Source of the DNA: Acanthosepion esculentum
Lineage: Eukaryota; Mollusca; Cephalopoda; Sepiida; Sepiidae
Reading direction: 5' to 3'
Assembly: GCA_964036315.1 (NCBI GenBank)
Contig: OZ038508.1
Coordinates: forward strand, 52,268,949-52,332,948
DNA: 64,000 bases
Both the position numbers and the translations under genes were made by a program. Shown piece by piece: positions 44,620 to 56,351 of this stretch; the first letter of the stretch is position 1, and each line of letters opens with the position of its first letter. The notes beneath the pieces were generated by a model. The model saw only the letters and a program-made list of their open reading frames with translations, ran no database searches and was not told the DNA's origin.

Positions 44620-46195
44620 TAAAGTATCCATTTACCATAAGATTAGATTGTATTACTAGACAAACATAACAGACATTTACAAAACAACATTTCAAAAACA
44701 TCATTTGGAATTTTTGAAGAAGTGATGTTGATGCATATATACGCAAACATACAGGTGGAGACCAAATGATTCTGAAGGAAAGTAGGCAGGGTTAATCAAT
44801 ATCAAAATTATAATTATGCTTTTATCTCCATTAGTAAGTTATTTAACACATATCTTAAACCTTGCCATTACCTCAGGTCAATAATAGATCATTCCATTTT
44901 GAATGAAAGGGAAGATAAAGGAAATGATAAAGTCTGCATCAGTGAAATGAAAAACCTTGTCAATTTTTAATCTTTTCATTTGTACCCTCTTACTACTTTA
45001 AATAATTCATAATTTTCTTGTGTATAATACACCTTAAGTATAACACGACCTCATGTTTTTGAAGGTAAAAACAGGGAATAAATGACATCCTTGAGTATAA
45101 TATGATCCTGTGGTACAGTTGTTCTTTTGTAATTTTTTTTTAAAAACTGTTTATATTATCCCTTAAAATGTCAATGCCATACATGTATTTCACTAAAATA
45201 TTTTATTTTTCATGATATTAAAGAATAGAAATGAACTAGATATTTAGCCATTGCAGGTCCCTTCTCCTAATCCCCATTTTCAAACATATTTTCTAATTTT
45301 GGGGGGGAAAGGTGCTAACTAGACATACCTGGAAATGTGCTAACTAGACATACCTGGTAATACATTTTAAGGTGTTAATTAATCCATCATTTTTTCTGTT
45401 TGATATGACTTTATTATATTTCTACATATTAATAAACTATGAAAATATAAAATATTGTCTTTCATTCAGAATGAAAAGAGAAAACTTTATAAAAAAACAA
45501 GAAAACCAAAATATAAACAAACTTTATCTTATGAGAAAAACTGAGTGTATTTGCTATCTTTCTGTTTCCAATAAAAGGTTTTCTAAGCTGAGTAGAAATT
45601 TCTGAAGACATGTTCTTGTGTATAATACAATGTTCTTTTTTGCCTTTAATTTTTGTTCAAAATTTCTTACATTATGCACAAGAAAATATACAAATAACCT
45701 GCATTTATTATTATGATTGTTAATGCAATATTTTGCTAAAGTTGTTAAGCTCAAATATTTAACAATGCAATTGGAGAATTTCTATGGGTATTTTATGGTT
45801 GTGGAACTCGCAAGGAGATTATTCAATCATTAAATTTAGAATTATGATTCATCAGAAAATTCAAATAAGAAAACCGTGAATTTTTCATTTGTACACTGAT
45901 CAATTTTATAGTATTTCCAATGACACAGAATCCATTTTAAAGGTTGATAATTTTAAAAAAATAAGAGGTAAATCACAATCAATACATGAGAATTATAGTA
46001 ACCACCACTTTCAGTTACCCCAGAAATATACAATTCATAATGGCCCCAAAGTGCAACACTGGTGATGTTGACAATTCAGATATGCCATAGAAAAGCTGTA
46101 AGTGAAAACGTGAGAGTTGTTGGCTCAATAAGGTGTGGGAATTATGCCCACCTTGTTTGCCAAGATGCATTGTTTCAGGACTATAAAAAAAAATA
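44620..46195. other. Intron, mostly unassigned
   Basis: CCDC13 intron. At 45020-45115 the text CTTGTGTATAATACACC and CCTTGAGTATAATATGATCC belongs to the MITE family of 35737 and 55200. Two near-identical ATGTGCTAACTAGACATACC-type lines at 45310-45360 form a short direct repeat. No gene seen. Confidence 0.5.
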
Positions 46196-46200
46196 CTCAC

Positions 46201-46281
46201 TCTCTTTTTGCACTGGGACATAGTAGCTACAACAATGAGACTCTTTCCCCCGAGAAGACTTCTTAGTCCCTGACAAACTGT
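46201..46281 (-). CDS. Candidate extra in-frame exon within the CCDC13 locus
   Basis: An 81-bp segment (27 codons, no stop) on the minus strand, between an acceptor (TTTGTTTGTAG) and a consensus donor (AGA|GTGAGT). It is phase 0 at both ends and falls between the phase-0 junction of the exons at 56235 and 44511, so including it would keep the frame. The peptide (TVCQGLRSLLGGKSLIVV, then ATMSQCKKR) is hydrophobic and glycine-rich, unlike the coiled coil around it, and vertebrate CCDC13 has no insertion here. It could be a cassette exon, an exon of another minus-strand gene or a chance match. Confidence 0.25.
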
Positions 46282-46371
46282 CTACAAACAAACCACATAA
46301 ACATCATTACACAACTATGCCTATAAATGTATTTTCTTTCTTTTTATAAGCTATCTTATAAAGACGAGGAA

Positions 46372-46415
46372 GAGAAAATTATATTCACATGTATACACAT
46401 GTGAATATAATTTTC
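46372..46415. repeat. Perfect short palindrome
   Basis: GAAAATTATATTCACATGT and its exact reverse complement flank ATAC, a 19-bp stem. Weaker pairing continues outside. Confidence 0.92.
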
Positions 46416-46539
46416 GCTTTCTCTTCTTTTATAAACTACATTGTTAATCTCTGACTGTAAGTAATTTATAAATTAGGCATTATCATCAGAGTATGCCTGT
46501 ATAGGAAAACAATATATATAGGGCTCGGTATTATAAAAC

Positions 46540-46832
46540 ATTTTTTTTATCATTTCACCACAAAGCAAGGTGATAAAGCCACTAAGACACAAGGGGTTAC
46601 TGAGAGTGGAAGAAAATAAGAAAATGTTTGCGAGGAGAAAGGACAATGAAAGAACATGATCCAAAAAGACAGAAGGTGGCAGTTAATGTTGCATTTAAAT
46701 TTTCTACATTCAAGTTTACGGGAAAGCAAGAAGCCAGACGAGAGTTCCACAGATGAGAAGTGATAGAGAATAGAATAGAACTTATGGTTAAAATAAATTT
46801 TATGAACAGGCATGGTTTAAAGTGATACATTG
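46540..46832 (-). pseudogene. LINE (CR1/Jockey-group-like) 3' end
   Basis: 3' text CACCACAAAGCAAGGTGATA, then AAGACACAAGGGGTTACTGA on plus. The minus strand reads ITSHLWNSRLASCFPVNLNV. Non-functional. Confidence 0.78.
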
Positions 46833-46839
46833 TGTGATT

Positions 46840-48035
46840 TTTTAACCAATGGAGAAAGTTACACCTGCATAGTATTCAATTTTTGATTCAATTTGGAGCC
46901 AATTTATGGCTATTTAAGAAGTTTGGTTTGTCTGAGAAACAGAAGGGTTTTGGCTTTCATAGATAAATAAGTGTAATCTAAAAAAAAAAAAGTAAAAGCA
47001 GAATAGAGAAGATTCTATAAGTTTAGAGATATAGACGGATATCTTTCTATAGTTATTTGTGAAAGTTTGTCACAAATATCTGAGGTAATAACCCTGATTC
47101 CAAAGTTATGAAAATTCAAGATTTATCACATTTTTGAATCTTAGTTTGTAAAACTGAACTATTGTCTAAAAAGTAAAAAACCAGAAACCCAGTGACACCT
47201 GAGAAGTCTTTCTTCTCAACTCTTTTTGACAGTTGAATATATGAAAGCAAGTGAATATTTTGTTGGTAATAATAATTGTTTTTATGAGTCAAACAGAATT
47301 GTATTTAGAATTTGTTATCTTGCCTAAGTGTTTAGCATACAAAGTTAAATTTGTACATGTTTGTTTTGTAATTTTTAAAATATTTAGTGAGCTAGTCTCA
47401 CTAAGCATTACTACAGTAGTGAGTTTAAGCCTTGCTGTGTTCCCTTACTTGTGACCTTGTATAAGAATCAGCTATTCTTAGTAAATATTTTCATAAAACA
47501 TTTTCTAAACAGAGTAAATCTTTTGCTCAAAAAGTCACATATGTATCTTCTTTAATCGATGACTGTCACCTCAATGTCAGGTATGACTATCACAAAATTC
47601 CTTGCAGGATCCAGTTACGACTTGAACAGATATGGCTTCTTTAAACCAGAGAAACTTTTAAAACCTCTGGCACAAAGTTGGCAGATATGAAACATACATT
47701 TTGTTATCATTAGGTTAATTTTTGTGAATGTTTGTATGTTTTTTTCAACCGGCCAGCTGATTTGAACACTTGTCCACAAATGTGACATGAATTGTTAGTA
47801 TTTAATTCCATTTCAATACTCTAGTACGATGACTTTGTATATCACTCAGTTTTGTTGCTTTATGCAAACAAAACCTACTACAAGCATTACAGATAACTTA
47901 ATACCTGTTACCTATATGATCTGGAAGTTCCACCTTATGACATTTTCAATCACATCTTTTCAGATTTTATAGATACCAACACATATATGTGTATGTGTGT
48001 AAATGTGAGAAGTGGTGTACATACACATACATATG
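46840..48035. other. Intron, no recognisable feature
   Basis: No gene or family I recognise. A 67-codon plus-strand frame at 47251 lacks splice context. Confidence 0.4.
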
Positions 48036-48691
48036 TAACAGGGTCAATGTTGAGGTAGTTAAAGTAATTACCCCCTTGTTATATGTATTTGTAGTAGTAG
48101 TTGATAGAGGAATCTGATTTACTTTTTTTATACTGAAAACAAAATGAATTATAATGTACAACAATAACATAAACAATAATACTTGAGACACGTGTTGACA
48201 TTAATAACAAGTATTTGTATTTTTCTTTTTCGTGATATGAATTACAGATATTGGTCTGGTGTGTGTTAAAAATGTTCTCAGTGTTACTGTCACTTTTGTT
48301 TCTTTAAAAGCTTGTGCTTACTTGTTTTTTTGCTTGTTCCCAGAATTTTGTTGGTAAGGATAATGTTTGAAATTGTCAGTTTTTGACTTTGAACGAGGGA
48401 TGAGGATACATGAGTGTTGGGCCTTTTTTTACTACTGCTACTGCCACTTGCTACTCTACTCTTCTCTACTTTATTGGCCCTACTGTCTTGATTGGTATCA
48501 CTTGTAGTGGAAGAATCGTTTTTATAATCAGATTTTAGAATAATGAAATATCTTTCTCATCTTTCATCACTGGTAGTAAGGTTATTTTTAAAATGATGAA
48601 ATATACTCATTCTGGATCATAACACATATGAGGGTGGATTTATAAGCAGGTAGCTTGTTCTGTAATCATTGTATTGAGTTATTTGTTGCCC

Positions 48692-49261
48692 AGAGTTATT
48701 CTGTCCTGGGTATGACGATAAACTACATCCTCGTCATGGATAAGACAATAAACTATGTCCGACAGCAAGGCCTCTGATCAGGAGGTTTTGAGGAGTGTGG
48801 AACCACCTCTTGGTTACTGCTGTTCCCGGGTCCACCCTGGCCCAAGGTGGTAGTACCTGTTAGGGTCCTAGCTATAGGCAAATAGTTAACCCCCAAACTG
48901 GGGTCAAAACTTGTAGAAATATGTTTTATTACTAGCAATACATTTTTGTAAAAAATTATTACCAGCAATACACTTTGAAAAAATATATTACAGTGTAACC
49001 CGGATATAAGAGACCCGGATATAAGAGAAAATCGGATATAAGAGAGATTTTATCTGGTCCCAAATTAGAGCCTGTGTTAATGTATATATAATAGACCAAA
49101 CCCGGATATAAGAGAAACCCGGGTATAAGAGACTTATTCTCCGGACCCAACAACTCTCTTATATCCGGGTTACACTGTACCAGCAATAAAAATCTTGTCA
49201 GCATTAAATAACCCATTGAGGGTGATATGCCATAAAACAAACCAAACCAAACCTAGAGTTA
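48692..49261 (+). mobile_element. VNTR-SINE copy 2, nested in the fold-back element
   Basis: Head TCCTGGGTATGACGATAAAC, conserved middle with GTGGAACCACCTCTTGGTTA, two VNTR units (ACTAGCAATACATTTTTG and ACCAGCAATACACTTTG), then tail TAAATAACCCATTGAGGG and CCATAAAAC(AAACC)n. AGAGTTA at 48692-48698 and 49255-49261 is a likely target duplication. Confidence 0.82.
48991..49177. mobile_element. 187-bp MITE inside VNTR-SINE copy 2
   Basis: Perfect 23-bp terminal inverted repeats starting CAGTGTAACCCGGATATAAG, flanked by TA on both sides (Tc1/mariner/pogo-type target). Internal direct repeats of CCCGGATATAAGAGA occur near both ends. Confidence 0.92.
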
Positions 49262-49899
49262 ATGGAAAAAATAAAGAATGCAATTAATATGGAAATATTT
49301 TACTAAGAATAAAGATTAACATTATGATTTTATTTTTCAGTATCCAGAGGAAAAAATCATGGTGTTATGGTCAGAATGATGATGATATTTCATCATTCTG
49401 AAAATAACCTTACCATCAGGGATGATACAAAAGAAGGATATTTCATCCTAATCCTCATCATTATAAAAACGACCCTTCCACCACAAGAGAGTCAGTAGAG
49501 TAGACTAGGGTACCTGTAGCAGTAGTCAGTAGACAAGTAGCAGTACAGAAACAGACATATACCCAGTGCTCCATGAAGATCAAAAACAAACGATTTCCAA
49601 ATGCCATCCTCACAAATGAAATTCTCAGAACCAAACCAAGTAAACACTGACTTTTAAACAAAACAGACACTGAGAACATTTTTACACACACCATACCAAT
49701 ATTCTGTAATTCACATCACAAAAGAAAATACAAATTCTTGTTATATTGCCAACATGCATCTCAAGTTTTTATTGTGGTTATGACTGTACGTTTTATGCAT
49801 TTTAATTCATTTCATTTAATATCCTACCCCGTTACAGTCAACAAATAATAACAAGGGGGCAAAATACATCAACACCCAACTTATAACCCCACGACAATG

Positions 49900-50735
49900 G
49901 CATTCAGTGCAAAAAATGTACAAACATGATTATTGTTCCTGTTTTTTATTGTTTATTTTGTCTCCTAATAGCAGAATTTCCTATGTAATCATAAAAATGA
50001 ATGAAAGGTCTGCCATATTTATTTAGTAAATCTCGTAAATTCAACGATTGCATCAAAAGCAAAATAAGCACACGAAAAACAAGTTACTCTGATCAAAAAT
50101 TAATGAAGCAAGGGAAGTAACTTATAAATTTAGCGATCATATTCGAACAAAGAGTGACCATCTACATTTATTTTGAGCTGACATTGACAATCGAACGTTT
50201 AGCTTTTTCATTGACAATTTTGTTCTTCAAATTGTTACTTTACGTTTATGTATAAAAAAATTTTTAAAAAAAAGCTTCTATGCGGTAATATCTGGATAAG
50301 ATCGTAACCCTCCGCAGCATAACAGTAAAGAAAAAACTAATCTGAATTCCAACTGGATTTATCTCCCTTGACCTCATTCGTGAAATGAGGACTGGGTCAA
50401 ATTAAAAACAATTCCGAGTCTGAACCTGTTGCTTACTTAATTTGCTATCGTAGATACAATAATTGCAGAAACAATTTTTTCGTTCAAAATATCAGGAAAT
50501 AAACGTTAAAAGTTTTATTCCTATTATTAATGTTTGTTGTGATCATTTCTCTGCCTTTAATTTCTATTTTATTTACAATAAAAGACCACTTATTTATGAT
50601 TTGCTCTTCGTCCCTTACTGCTTAAATGAAACACGAAATTCCTACAACTTCTGAAAGTACTGTACAAACAACCCATATAGTTAAGCTATATTTTTTCTAT
50701 ACTACAAGAGTATTTTAAATTGTAATAGATTTTTT
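49900..50735. other. Intron, no recognisable feature
   Basis: No gene seen. A 63-codon plus-strand frame at 50463 has no splice context or composition bias. Confidence 0.4.
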
Positions 50736-50739
50736 TTAA

Positions 50740-50935
50740 TGCAATGTCCCTTCAGGATATAGGTGATCATGTCTCTCCATCATTTCCTTTCCTTTATTAT
50801 CTGTTAATTGCCATGACTGCTTGGGAAATATAGTGGCTCGGTTTTTGTTTCCATCTCTGTGGTTTTGAATTCATAATTGTTCTAGAATAGCTGCTGTCCA
50901 AAACTAGAGAATCCAATCTGCCCTGTGATTAGGAC
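50740..50935 (-). repeat. SINE/LINE-tail relic
   Basis: TGCAATGTCCCTTCAGGATAT and TGATCATGTCTCTCC are reversed RTE-tail text; GTTTTGAATTCATAATTGTTC-type text matches the SINE at 4190-4260. Confidence 0.5.
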
Positions 50936-51189
50936 ATTAATGTAAAGTGAACGCTTTCAGGCCAGATTGACTTGAACAAGATGTAGTATCCCTTTCCCTT
51001 CTTCCTAAACTGTACAAATGTGTGGTTCACATCTGAAGGCAGAATTCTCAATTTTGAGATTATTTTATATTGATTTATTACATGTAAAGATTGATTAAAA
51101 ATATACCTTTGGAAATTTGACAATTCTTGTACTCCCAGATAGGTGAAACATTATAAAGTGACTGTTTAGCATCCCACTACCACTTTCTT

Positions 51190-51950
51190 GTAAATGTTGA
51201 ATTTTGTACATTTTTGTGCAAAAGGTGGATCAGACAGCCTACTCAGCTTAGTAAATATTTTCAGGAAAAATCAGCTTCTAATTGGTCAATAAACACACAA
51301 GTGGGCGTTGCAATCCACCCACATACAAACATTTTTCCAGTGTGTGACCAAGCCAAGTTTTCCCGCCAATTTGCTGTGATCCTGTCACATGATTACATTA
51401 TTTATAAATAGCAGATACAAGCTTGCTACTTTCTCTTTTCTCTTTTCTATCTTCTTGCTGCAAGATGTAGTCCCAAAAGGATTCTAATCTCGACCATGGA
51501 TGATCAGACATTAAAAGCATATTCACGCATGCACGCACGTACAAACTTTTCCAAACTACATTACAAACATACAGAATATTTCCAAACAAGCAACAAGAAC
51601 TTTTCTCTTTGAAACATTCTTCTAAGGCTACAGTTTATTCAGCATTTCTCAGCTTTATAATTAATTCAACTTTTGTGAGTTCAGATAAAAATATTCACAA
51701 TCTAAGGGACATAACACCTACAGATCTTTAACTTCTATGCATACACATCAATATACACAAATAAATACAACTGTTATGTTTTTGAAACCATTTTGTTCCT
51801 TCTTATATTTTTGTGAGTTCAGATAAAAATATTCACAATCTAAGGGACATAACACGTACAGATCTTTAACTTCTATGCATACACATCAATATACACAAAT
51901 AAATACAACTGTTATGTTTTTGAAACCATTTTGTTCCTTCTTATATTTCA
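51190..51950 (+). repeat. LTR-like repeat A
   Basis: Contains ATTGGTCAATAAACAC, CCTGTCACATGATTACATTA, then TTTATAAATAGC (TATA-like), and downstream GTTCAGATAAAAATATTCAC. The order of these blocks recurs in 61640-62150. It looks like a solo LTR or promoter-bearing repeat, without a matching internal region. Confidence 0.5.
51671..51946. repeat. 138-bp tandem duplication
   Basis: Unit starting TTTTGTGAGTTCAGATAAAA at 51671 and 51809; I see one difference (CACCTACAG against CACGTACAG). Very recent. Confidence 0.94.
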
Positions 51951-52238
51951 TGCTTTGTGGTATTTTACGTCAAATATAAATTGTGTGGTCATGTTATTCA
52001 CGCAGCTATCAACAGACATCTACAAATGGTCCATTCCTATCAACATATCACAACAACTGCATAGTTACTTATGATTAAAGTAATCTTTACTTTTTTAATT
52101 TAAGAACACTCAAAAATATCCTTCAGGCAAACTGTGTAAGTCAAGGTAAACTATGGAGAGTGCTAAGTGATGTAATTTAATGCCTAATAAATGTAAATGG
52201 GTAAATGTTGTTAATGTTATTGTCGATATTTTTATTTT

Positions 52239-52242
<4 letters not shown>

Positions 52243-52304
<62 letters not shown>
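52243..52304. repeat. (TA)n microsatellite
   Basis: Pure TA tract left of the SINE at 52320. Confidence 0.94.
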
Positions 52305-52307
<3 letters not shown>

Positions 52308-52319
52308 GTAATATAATAA

Positions 52320-52815
52320 TAGCTTGGTACTTGTACCTGAGGATACCTGTCTACTAGGGAGGCTAACCAATCCTTATTGCAGATGCTCACTCAGGCACAT
52401 TTGTGTTTGTTCAACACCCACAGAGCCCACCTGTGGTTTATACTGCACCTATGCTGAGCAGACCTTAGTTACAGTTTCTGGAATAGAGAGTGTTATCTAG
52501 CGTTATCAACAATCTGAACAAGGCCAGCACGCTCAAACCCTCAGTCACAATGACTTGTTACATCATGCTAGCACAGCCATCGATGACCCCCCAAGGTTTC
52601 TATTTTCCCAATTTCCCTCACAAGGCTTGGGTCAACTCGTGGTATAGTTTTCAAGCACTTTCCAAAGGTGCTGCATGCTGAGATCACCCCGTCCAGACTG
52701 ATAACATCAGGAAGTCTCCTTTCTGACAAATCGACCATGGTGAGACTGGAACCCAGGTTTCATTTTATGGTCAGAAAGTGAACGTTCTAACCCCTCAGCC
52801 ATGTGCCCAACAACA
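52320..52815 (-). repeat. Long tRNA-headed SINE, copy 3
   Basis: Matches 39970-40435 reversed; the tRNA-like head is at 52770-52812 (GGTCAGAAAGTGAACGTTCT, then AACCCCTCAGCCATGTGCCC). (TA)n on both sides. Confidence 0.83.
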
Positions 52816-52822
52816 AACAAAA

Positions 52823-52828
<6 letters not shown>

Positions 52829-52892
<64 letters not shown>
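52829..52892. repeat. (TA)n microsatellite
   Basis: Pure TA tract between SINE copy 3 and the PLE remnant. Confidence 0.94.
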
Positions 52893-52894
<2 letters not shown>

Positions 52895-53390
52895 CAAACT
52901 GGAAAGGTTTTGTGATGCACTTCATCCCTTAGGATTTCATCGGACTGGGCTTTGTTGATTTTGCAATGTACACACATGTGCACGAAACGAGAGATGCAGG
53001 TAGTTTCAAAACTTTTGACATAGGGAATGCTACTTTGATCAAAAGAGAAAATAATCCACTGAGATGAAAAATGTCTGGAAAGTGCCTGGATCAATAGTTC
53101 AGCCACAATAAATTTGTATCCAGGCAAATATATCATCATTCTTGATAGATTTTATATTGTCACAGTATGAGATAGTCAGGCACAAAGATGATGGAGACAA
53201 ACAGAAAAATAATACAGATGAATTTGGCTAGATTGGGAAAAAAAATATTCTTTCAAAAAATTTTTAAACTACCTGCGTCTCTCGTTTCATGCACATGTGT
53301 AGACGTGGCAACGTCAACAAAGACCAGTCCTATGAAATCCTAACAGATAAAAATCATCACAAAAAACCTTTCCACTTTGTCATATTTTTT
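52893..53390 (+). pseudogene. PLE 3' remnant between inverted hammerhead-like ends
   Basis: 53040-53190 on plus matches the endonuclease C terminus at 19500-19600, including CATTCTTGATAGATTTTATA and GTCACAGTATGAGATAG. The flanks 52893-53010 and 53265-53388 are inverted copies of each other (CTACCTGCGTCTCTCGTTTC against the reverse of GAAACGAGAGATGCAGGTAG) and carry degenerate GATGAAATCC text of the hammerhead-like end. Confidence 0.72.
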
Positions 53391-53459
53391 CTAAATACTG
53401 TTTGTTGATATATAAAATTATACAAAATTATATATCGTTATATCTTATGTATATATATA

Positions 53460-53815
53460 AGATGACTGACAAGGTACTACGATAAAACAAACAAGTTTTT
53501 TTACAGAATGTTGTAGTGTTACTTTCCTTGTTGGCTGCCAGGTCATGTAATTTAATAATTGTGTATTTGGGCAGTAATCCCTGTTTTATACAAGTCTCAT
53601 TAAAGATTACTTTAAAAGAAAGTTGCACTCTGACAGTTACTTTGTGGAACAGACTCAATTGCTAAAACATTAACCTCTTCATCTAGTGTAAACCATTATA
53701 CTTCCAACATATCCTCCTCCTCTTACATTCATACAGCAACCTCTTTCAGTAACCCTCTACATTGAGTGGCTCTTGGGCCTTGTATTGGTTGATCAATTCG
53801 TAAAATAATATATAT
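53460..53815. repeat. Repeat fragments
   Basis: 53460-53640 belongs to the GGCAGTAATCCC...CAAGTCTCATTAAAG family also at 42050-42260; 53670-53815 ends GAGTGGCTCTTGGGCCTTGT, the 3' end of the LINE family at 24420. No gene. Confidence 0.55.
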
Positions 53816-54086
53816 ATTTGTATTGATAGATGGAAATCTCATATTATGTATGTAGATATTTGTTGTATGTACCCATATATAAATAATCTCATCATTTTTG
53901 ATGGATACTATGCCAGTAAATAAAGTTCACCTTTTCTTTCAAAGAAATGAAAATGACTGGATCTCTTTTCATTTTTATCTACTTTTCATGCCATTTACCT
54001 TTCCTCCTTCACACCCTTTCTTTTTCCTCCTCCTCTCCTTTGCATACCCAACTTAGTATTATTCTTATTCTGTGTGGTATCATCTG

Positions 54087-54345
54087 GCCAGAGAGTAATT
54101 TCAAGTGCCTAATTACCAAAACCCCTCTGGGGCTTATGAATAAAAACAGCGCTGTAGGAGAGTTATTTATGCACATTTGGGACGTTTAATTTAAATGTAG
54201 AGTTTATAGGAATTATTGCCAGAGAGTAATTTCAAATTTCTAATTACCAAAACCCCTCTGGGGCTTATGAGTAAAAACAGCACTGTAGGAGAGTTATTTA
54301 TGCACATTTGGGATGTTTAATTTAAATGTAGAGTTTATAGGAAAT
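54087..54345. repeat. 131-bp tandem duplication
   Basis: Unit starting GCCAGAGAGTAATTTCAA at 54087 and 54218, with a handful of differences. Both contain CCAAAACCCCTCTGGGGCTT. Confidence 0.94.
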
Positions 54346-54394
54346 ATATTCTGTGTACATGTTTCAACCAATAAAATCCCATCAGAAGGTTTGT

Positions 54395-54870
54395 TTGATA
54401 AACAATTATTGCCAGAAATTTTTTCTCATCAGAGTCCATCATACACTTTTTACAAATCTACTATTTGACTGTACATTGAATATTGTTGCCATATCTCGTC
54501 TGGTGTTCCTTCTATTCATCTCTCGAGGTTCTTGACAAATCCAAAGAAGGATCTGCAATATAAGCAATCCTGACTTGGCATCTCGACTTCAGTGACTTTC
54601 TAACGGATGTGATGTGGCTTCCCTCTGTTTTTTCTACAAATATTTTCATTGCAACTGCTCTGACAAACTTTTTTACCTTGTGTCCTGACTGCATGAATTT
54701 ATGCGTGCTACTAAATTGGCATCTAGGTCCCGCCCTTTTACTGTTGAAATAGTTAAATGTAACCACCACTTCTACTCCAACAATTTCTTTTCTCACACCT
54801 CCAAAAAGTGGAACTCCCTTTTGTTTACTTGCTCCCCTGATAACAAAGAACACTTAATTGCTTTATAAAA
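54395..54870 (+). pseudogene. LINE (CR1/Jockey-group-like) C terminus
   Basis: Broken frames include TLNIVAISRL, CNVASLCFFYKYFHCNCSDK-like text and KKWNSLLFTCSPDN-like text. No 3' tail is visible. Confidence 0.75.
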
Positions 54871-55199
54871 CAAACTTCACTGCAAGGAAAATTGAACATT
54901 TTATTGCTATTGTATATTTCTGAAAAGAATATATAAATGTTATTTCAATTTACATTCTGCTTCCACTTTTCCTCCAGAAAATAACCTTTTATGTTTCATT
55001 TATTCTTTCTCAACAAAGACAGGGCACCCTGATAAAATGTGGTCAACAGTTTCATCAAATTTATGGCATAAGCAACAGGCAGTATTTGAGCAATCTTTGT
55101 GGATTTTAGCATTATTATTAGTATTATTATTATTATTATGCTGGTTTCTTGGTCAGAAAGTGTAAAAGATTTCAACTTTTCAAAAAAGTTGATTTTATG

Positions 55200-55435
55200 A
55201 CATACTGTATATACTCGAGTATATTATAAGTTTTATGATCGTTTCTTTTATGCAAAAATAGAGGGTCACACTATATGCAGATAATTTTCTGCAAAGGTTA
55301 AAAATCATGTATTTTTGGTAACTGGTTGCACTATACACAGGTAAAATGTTTTCTGGCAGGGTTAAAATACATGCCAAAATTTCTGAAATTGCACAAAATG
55401 TGAAGTCAGCTTATACACAAGTATATATGGTATTA
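55200..55435. mobile_element. MITE-like repeat
   Basis: ACTGTATATACTCGAGTATA at the left and ACAAGTATATATGGT at the right are inverted; CACTATATGCAG and CACTATACACAG repeat inside. Related to 35737-35897. Confidence 0.6.
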
Positions 55436-56234
55436 ATCTTTGGATGTTTATCTAATGTTGAATTTTGTATCCATCACCAACTGAGGATCAATCTTATTAC
55501 TCAGTAATAATGGTCAATCAACCTAGCTTTGCTAACTATAAGCCCACACTAAGGGGCCTAACTGGATAACAAGCAGATAATACACTTTTTATCCTGGGTA
55601 GGAAATTGTAATGGTTAAAAACAGAGTAATAGTATGAATTACTTACGTTGTATTTTGTTGTTCTACAACATGTTATCATTAGTCAACTTAGTGCTTGTCT
55701 ATTAGTGTACTATACACTTTATATCTGTTCTACTTAACATGCAAATAGGTACAATCTTATTTACCAATCCACTACACCTCCCTGAACAAAAAGTGGTTTA
55801 ACGCTTTTGTTTGTTCTCAAACTTCTTCTATAACCTCTTTCCTCCTCTCCTCCTTGAAGTTTATGTCCAGTTCTTTTTAATGAAGATCTTAGTCTCATTT
55901 CCTATTCTTCTGTGTTTGAGTCACTCCAACTATCATTCATAGGCTTGTCTTATCTGAAGAACTCATCCTTTCTTCTCTGTCAAGATCTTCTTCCATCACA
56001 ATGTCTTCCTCTTCACTTCTGGGTCTTAATTGGTCGGAATGGGCCATTAGGCTTTTTCCTTTCTTTGATATAATGGCCATGTTATGTCCCCTTTGCACAA
56101 TGAAACTAGCTCTCTCAGGATTTTCTACTTTATCTTTCTTATACCATGACTTGCTTATTAATTTATTGATTATTTAGAATAGATATCATTTTATTTCTAA
56201 TTAATTTCTCAGAAAATTAAAATTGTCTACTGAC

Positions 56235-56312
56235 CCGTATCTGATCCTTCATCACTTGTTGATGTTCAAGTAACTGAACACTGACTGGAGTAGGCGATTC
56301 ATCCGCTTGTAA
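56235..56312 (-). CDS. CCDC13: CCDC13 homologue, internal exon (most 5' seen)
   Basis: A 78-bp exon of 26 codons read on the minus strand. It follows a strong acceptor (pyrimidine tract TTTTTCTTTTCCAG) and ends at CGG before the donor GTCAGT, so it starts and ends in phase 0. It encodes an acidic lead (LQADESPTPVS) followed by helix-forming residues (VQLLEHQQVMKDQIR). When spliced to the exon at 44511-44616 the helix runs into GLKDENGRLF, which matches the position of the conserved DENGRLY segment near the N terminus of vertebrate CCDC13. CCDC13 is a coiled-coil centriolar-satellite protein needed for cilium assembly (established knowledge). No start codon is present, and earlier exons must lie beyond 64000. 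The lead residues are not conserved, so this exon rests on splice sites, phase and the helix continuation. Confidence 0.8.
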
Positions 56313-56351
56313 CTGGAAAAGAAAAAGAATAAGATAAAGAAAACATATTTA

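Larger units (their letters stand above)
48045..49895. mobile_element. Fold-back element with 550-600-bp inverted arms
   Basis: The left arm (48045-48635) and right arm (49345-49895) are diverged reverse complements over their length. Examples: TTACCCCCTTGTTAT against GCCCCCTTGTTAT reversed, and AAAATGTTCTCAGTGT mirrored at 49670. The central 0.7 kb holds the VNTR-SINE copy 2. No transposase is seen in the loop. Confidence 0.83.
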
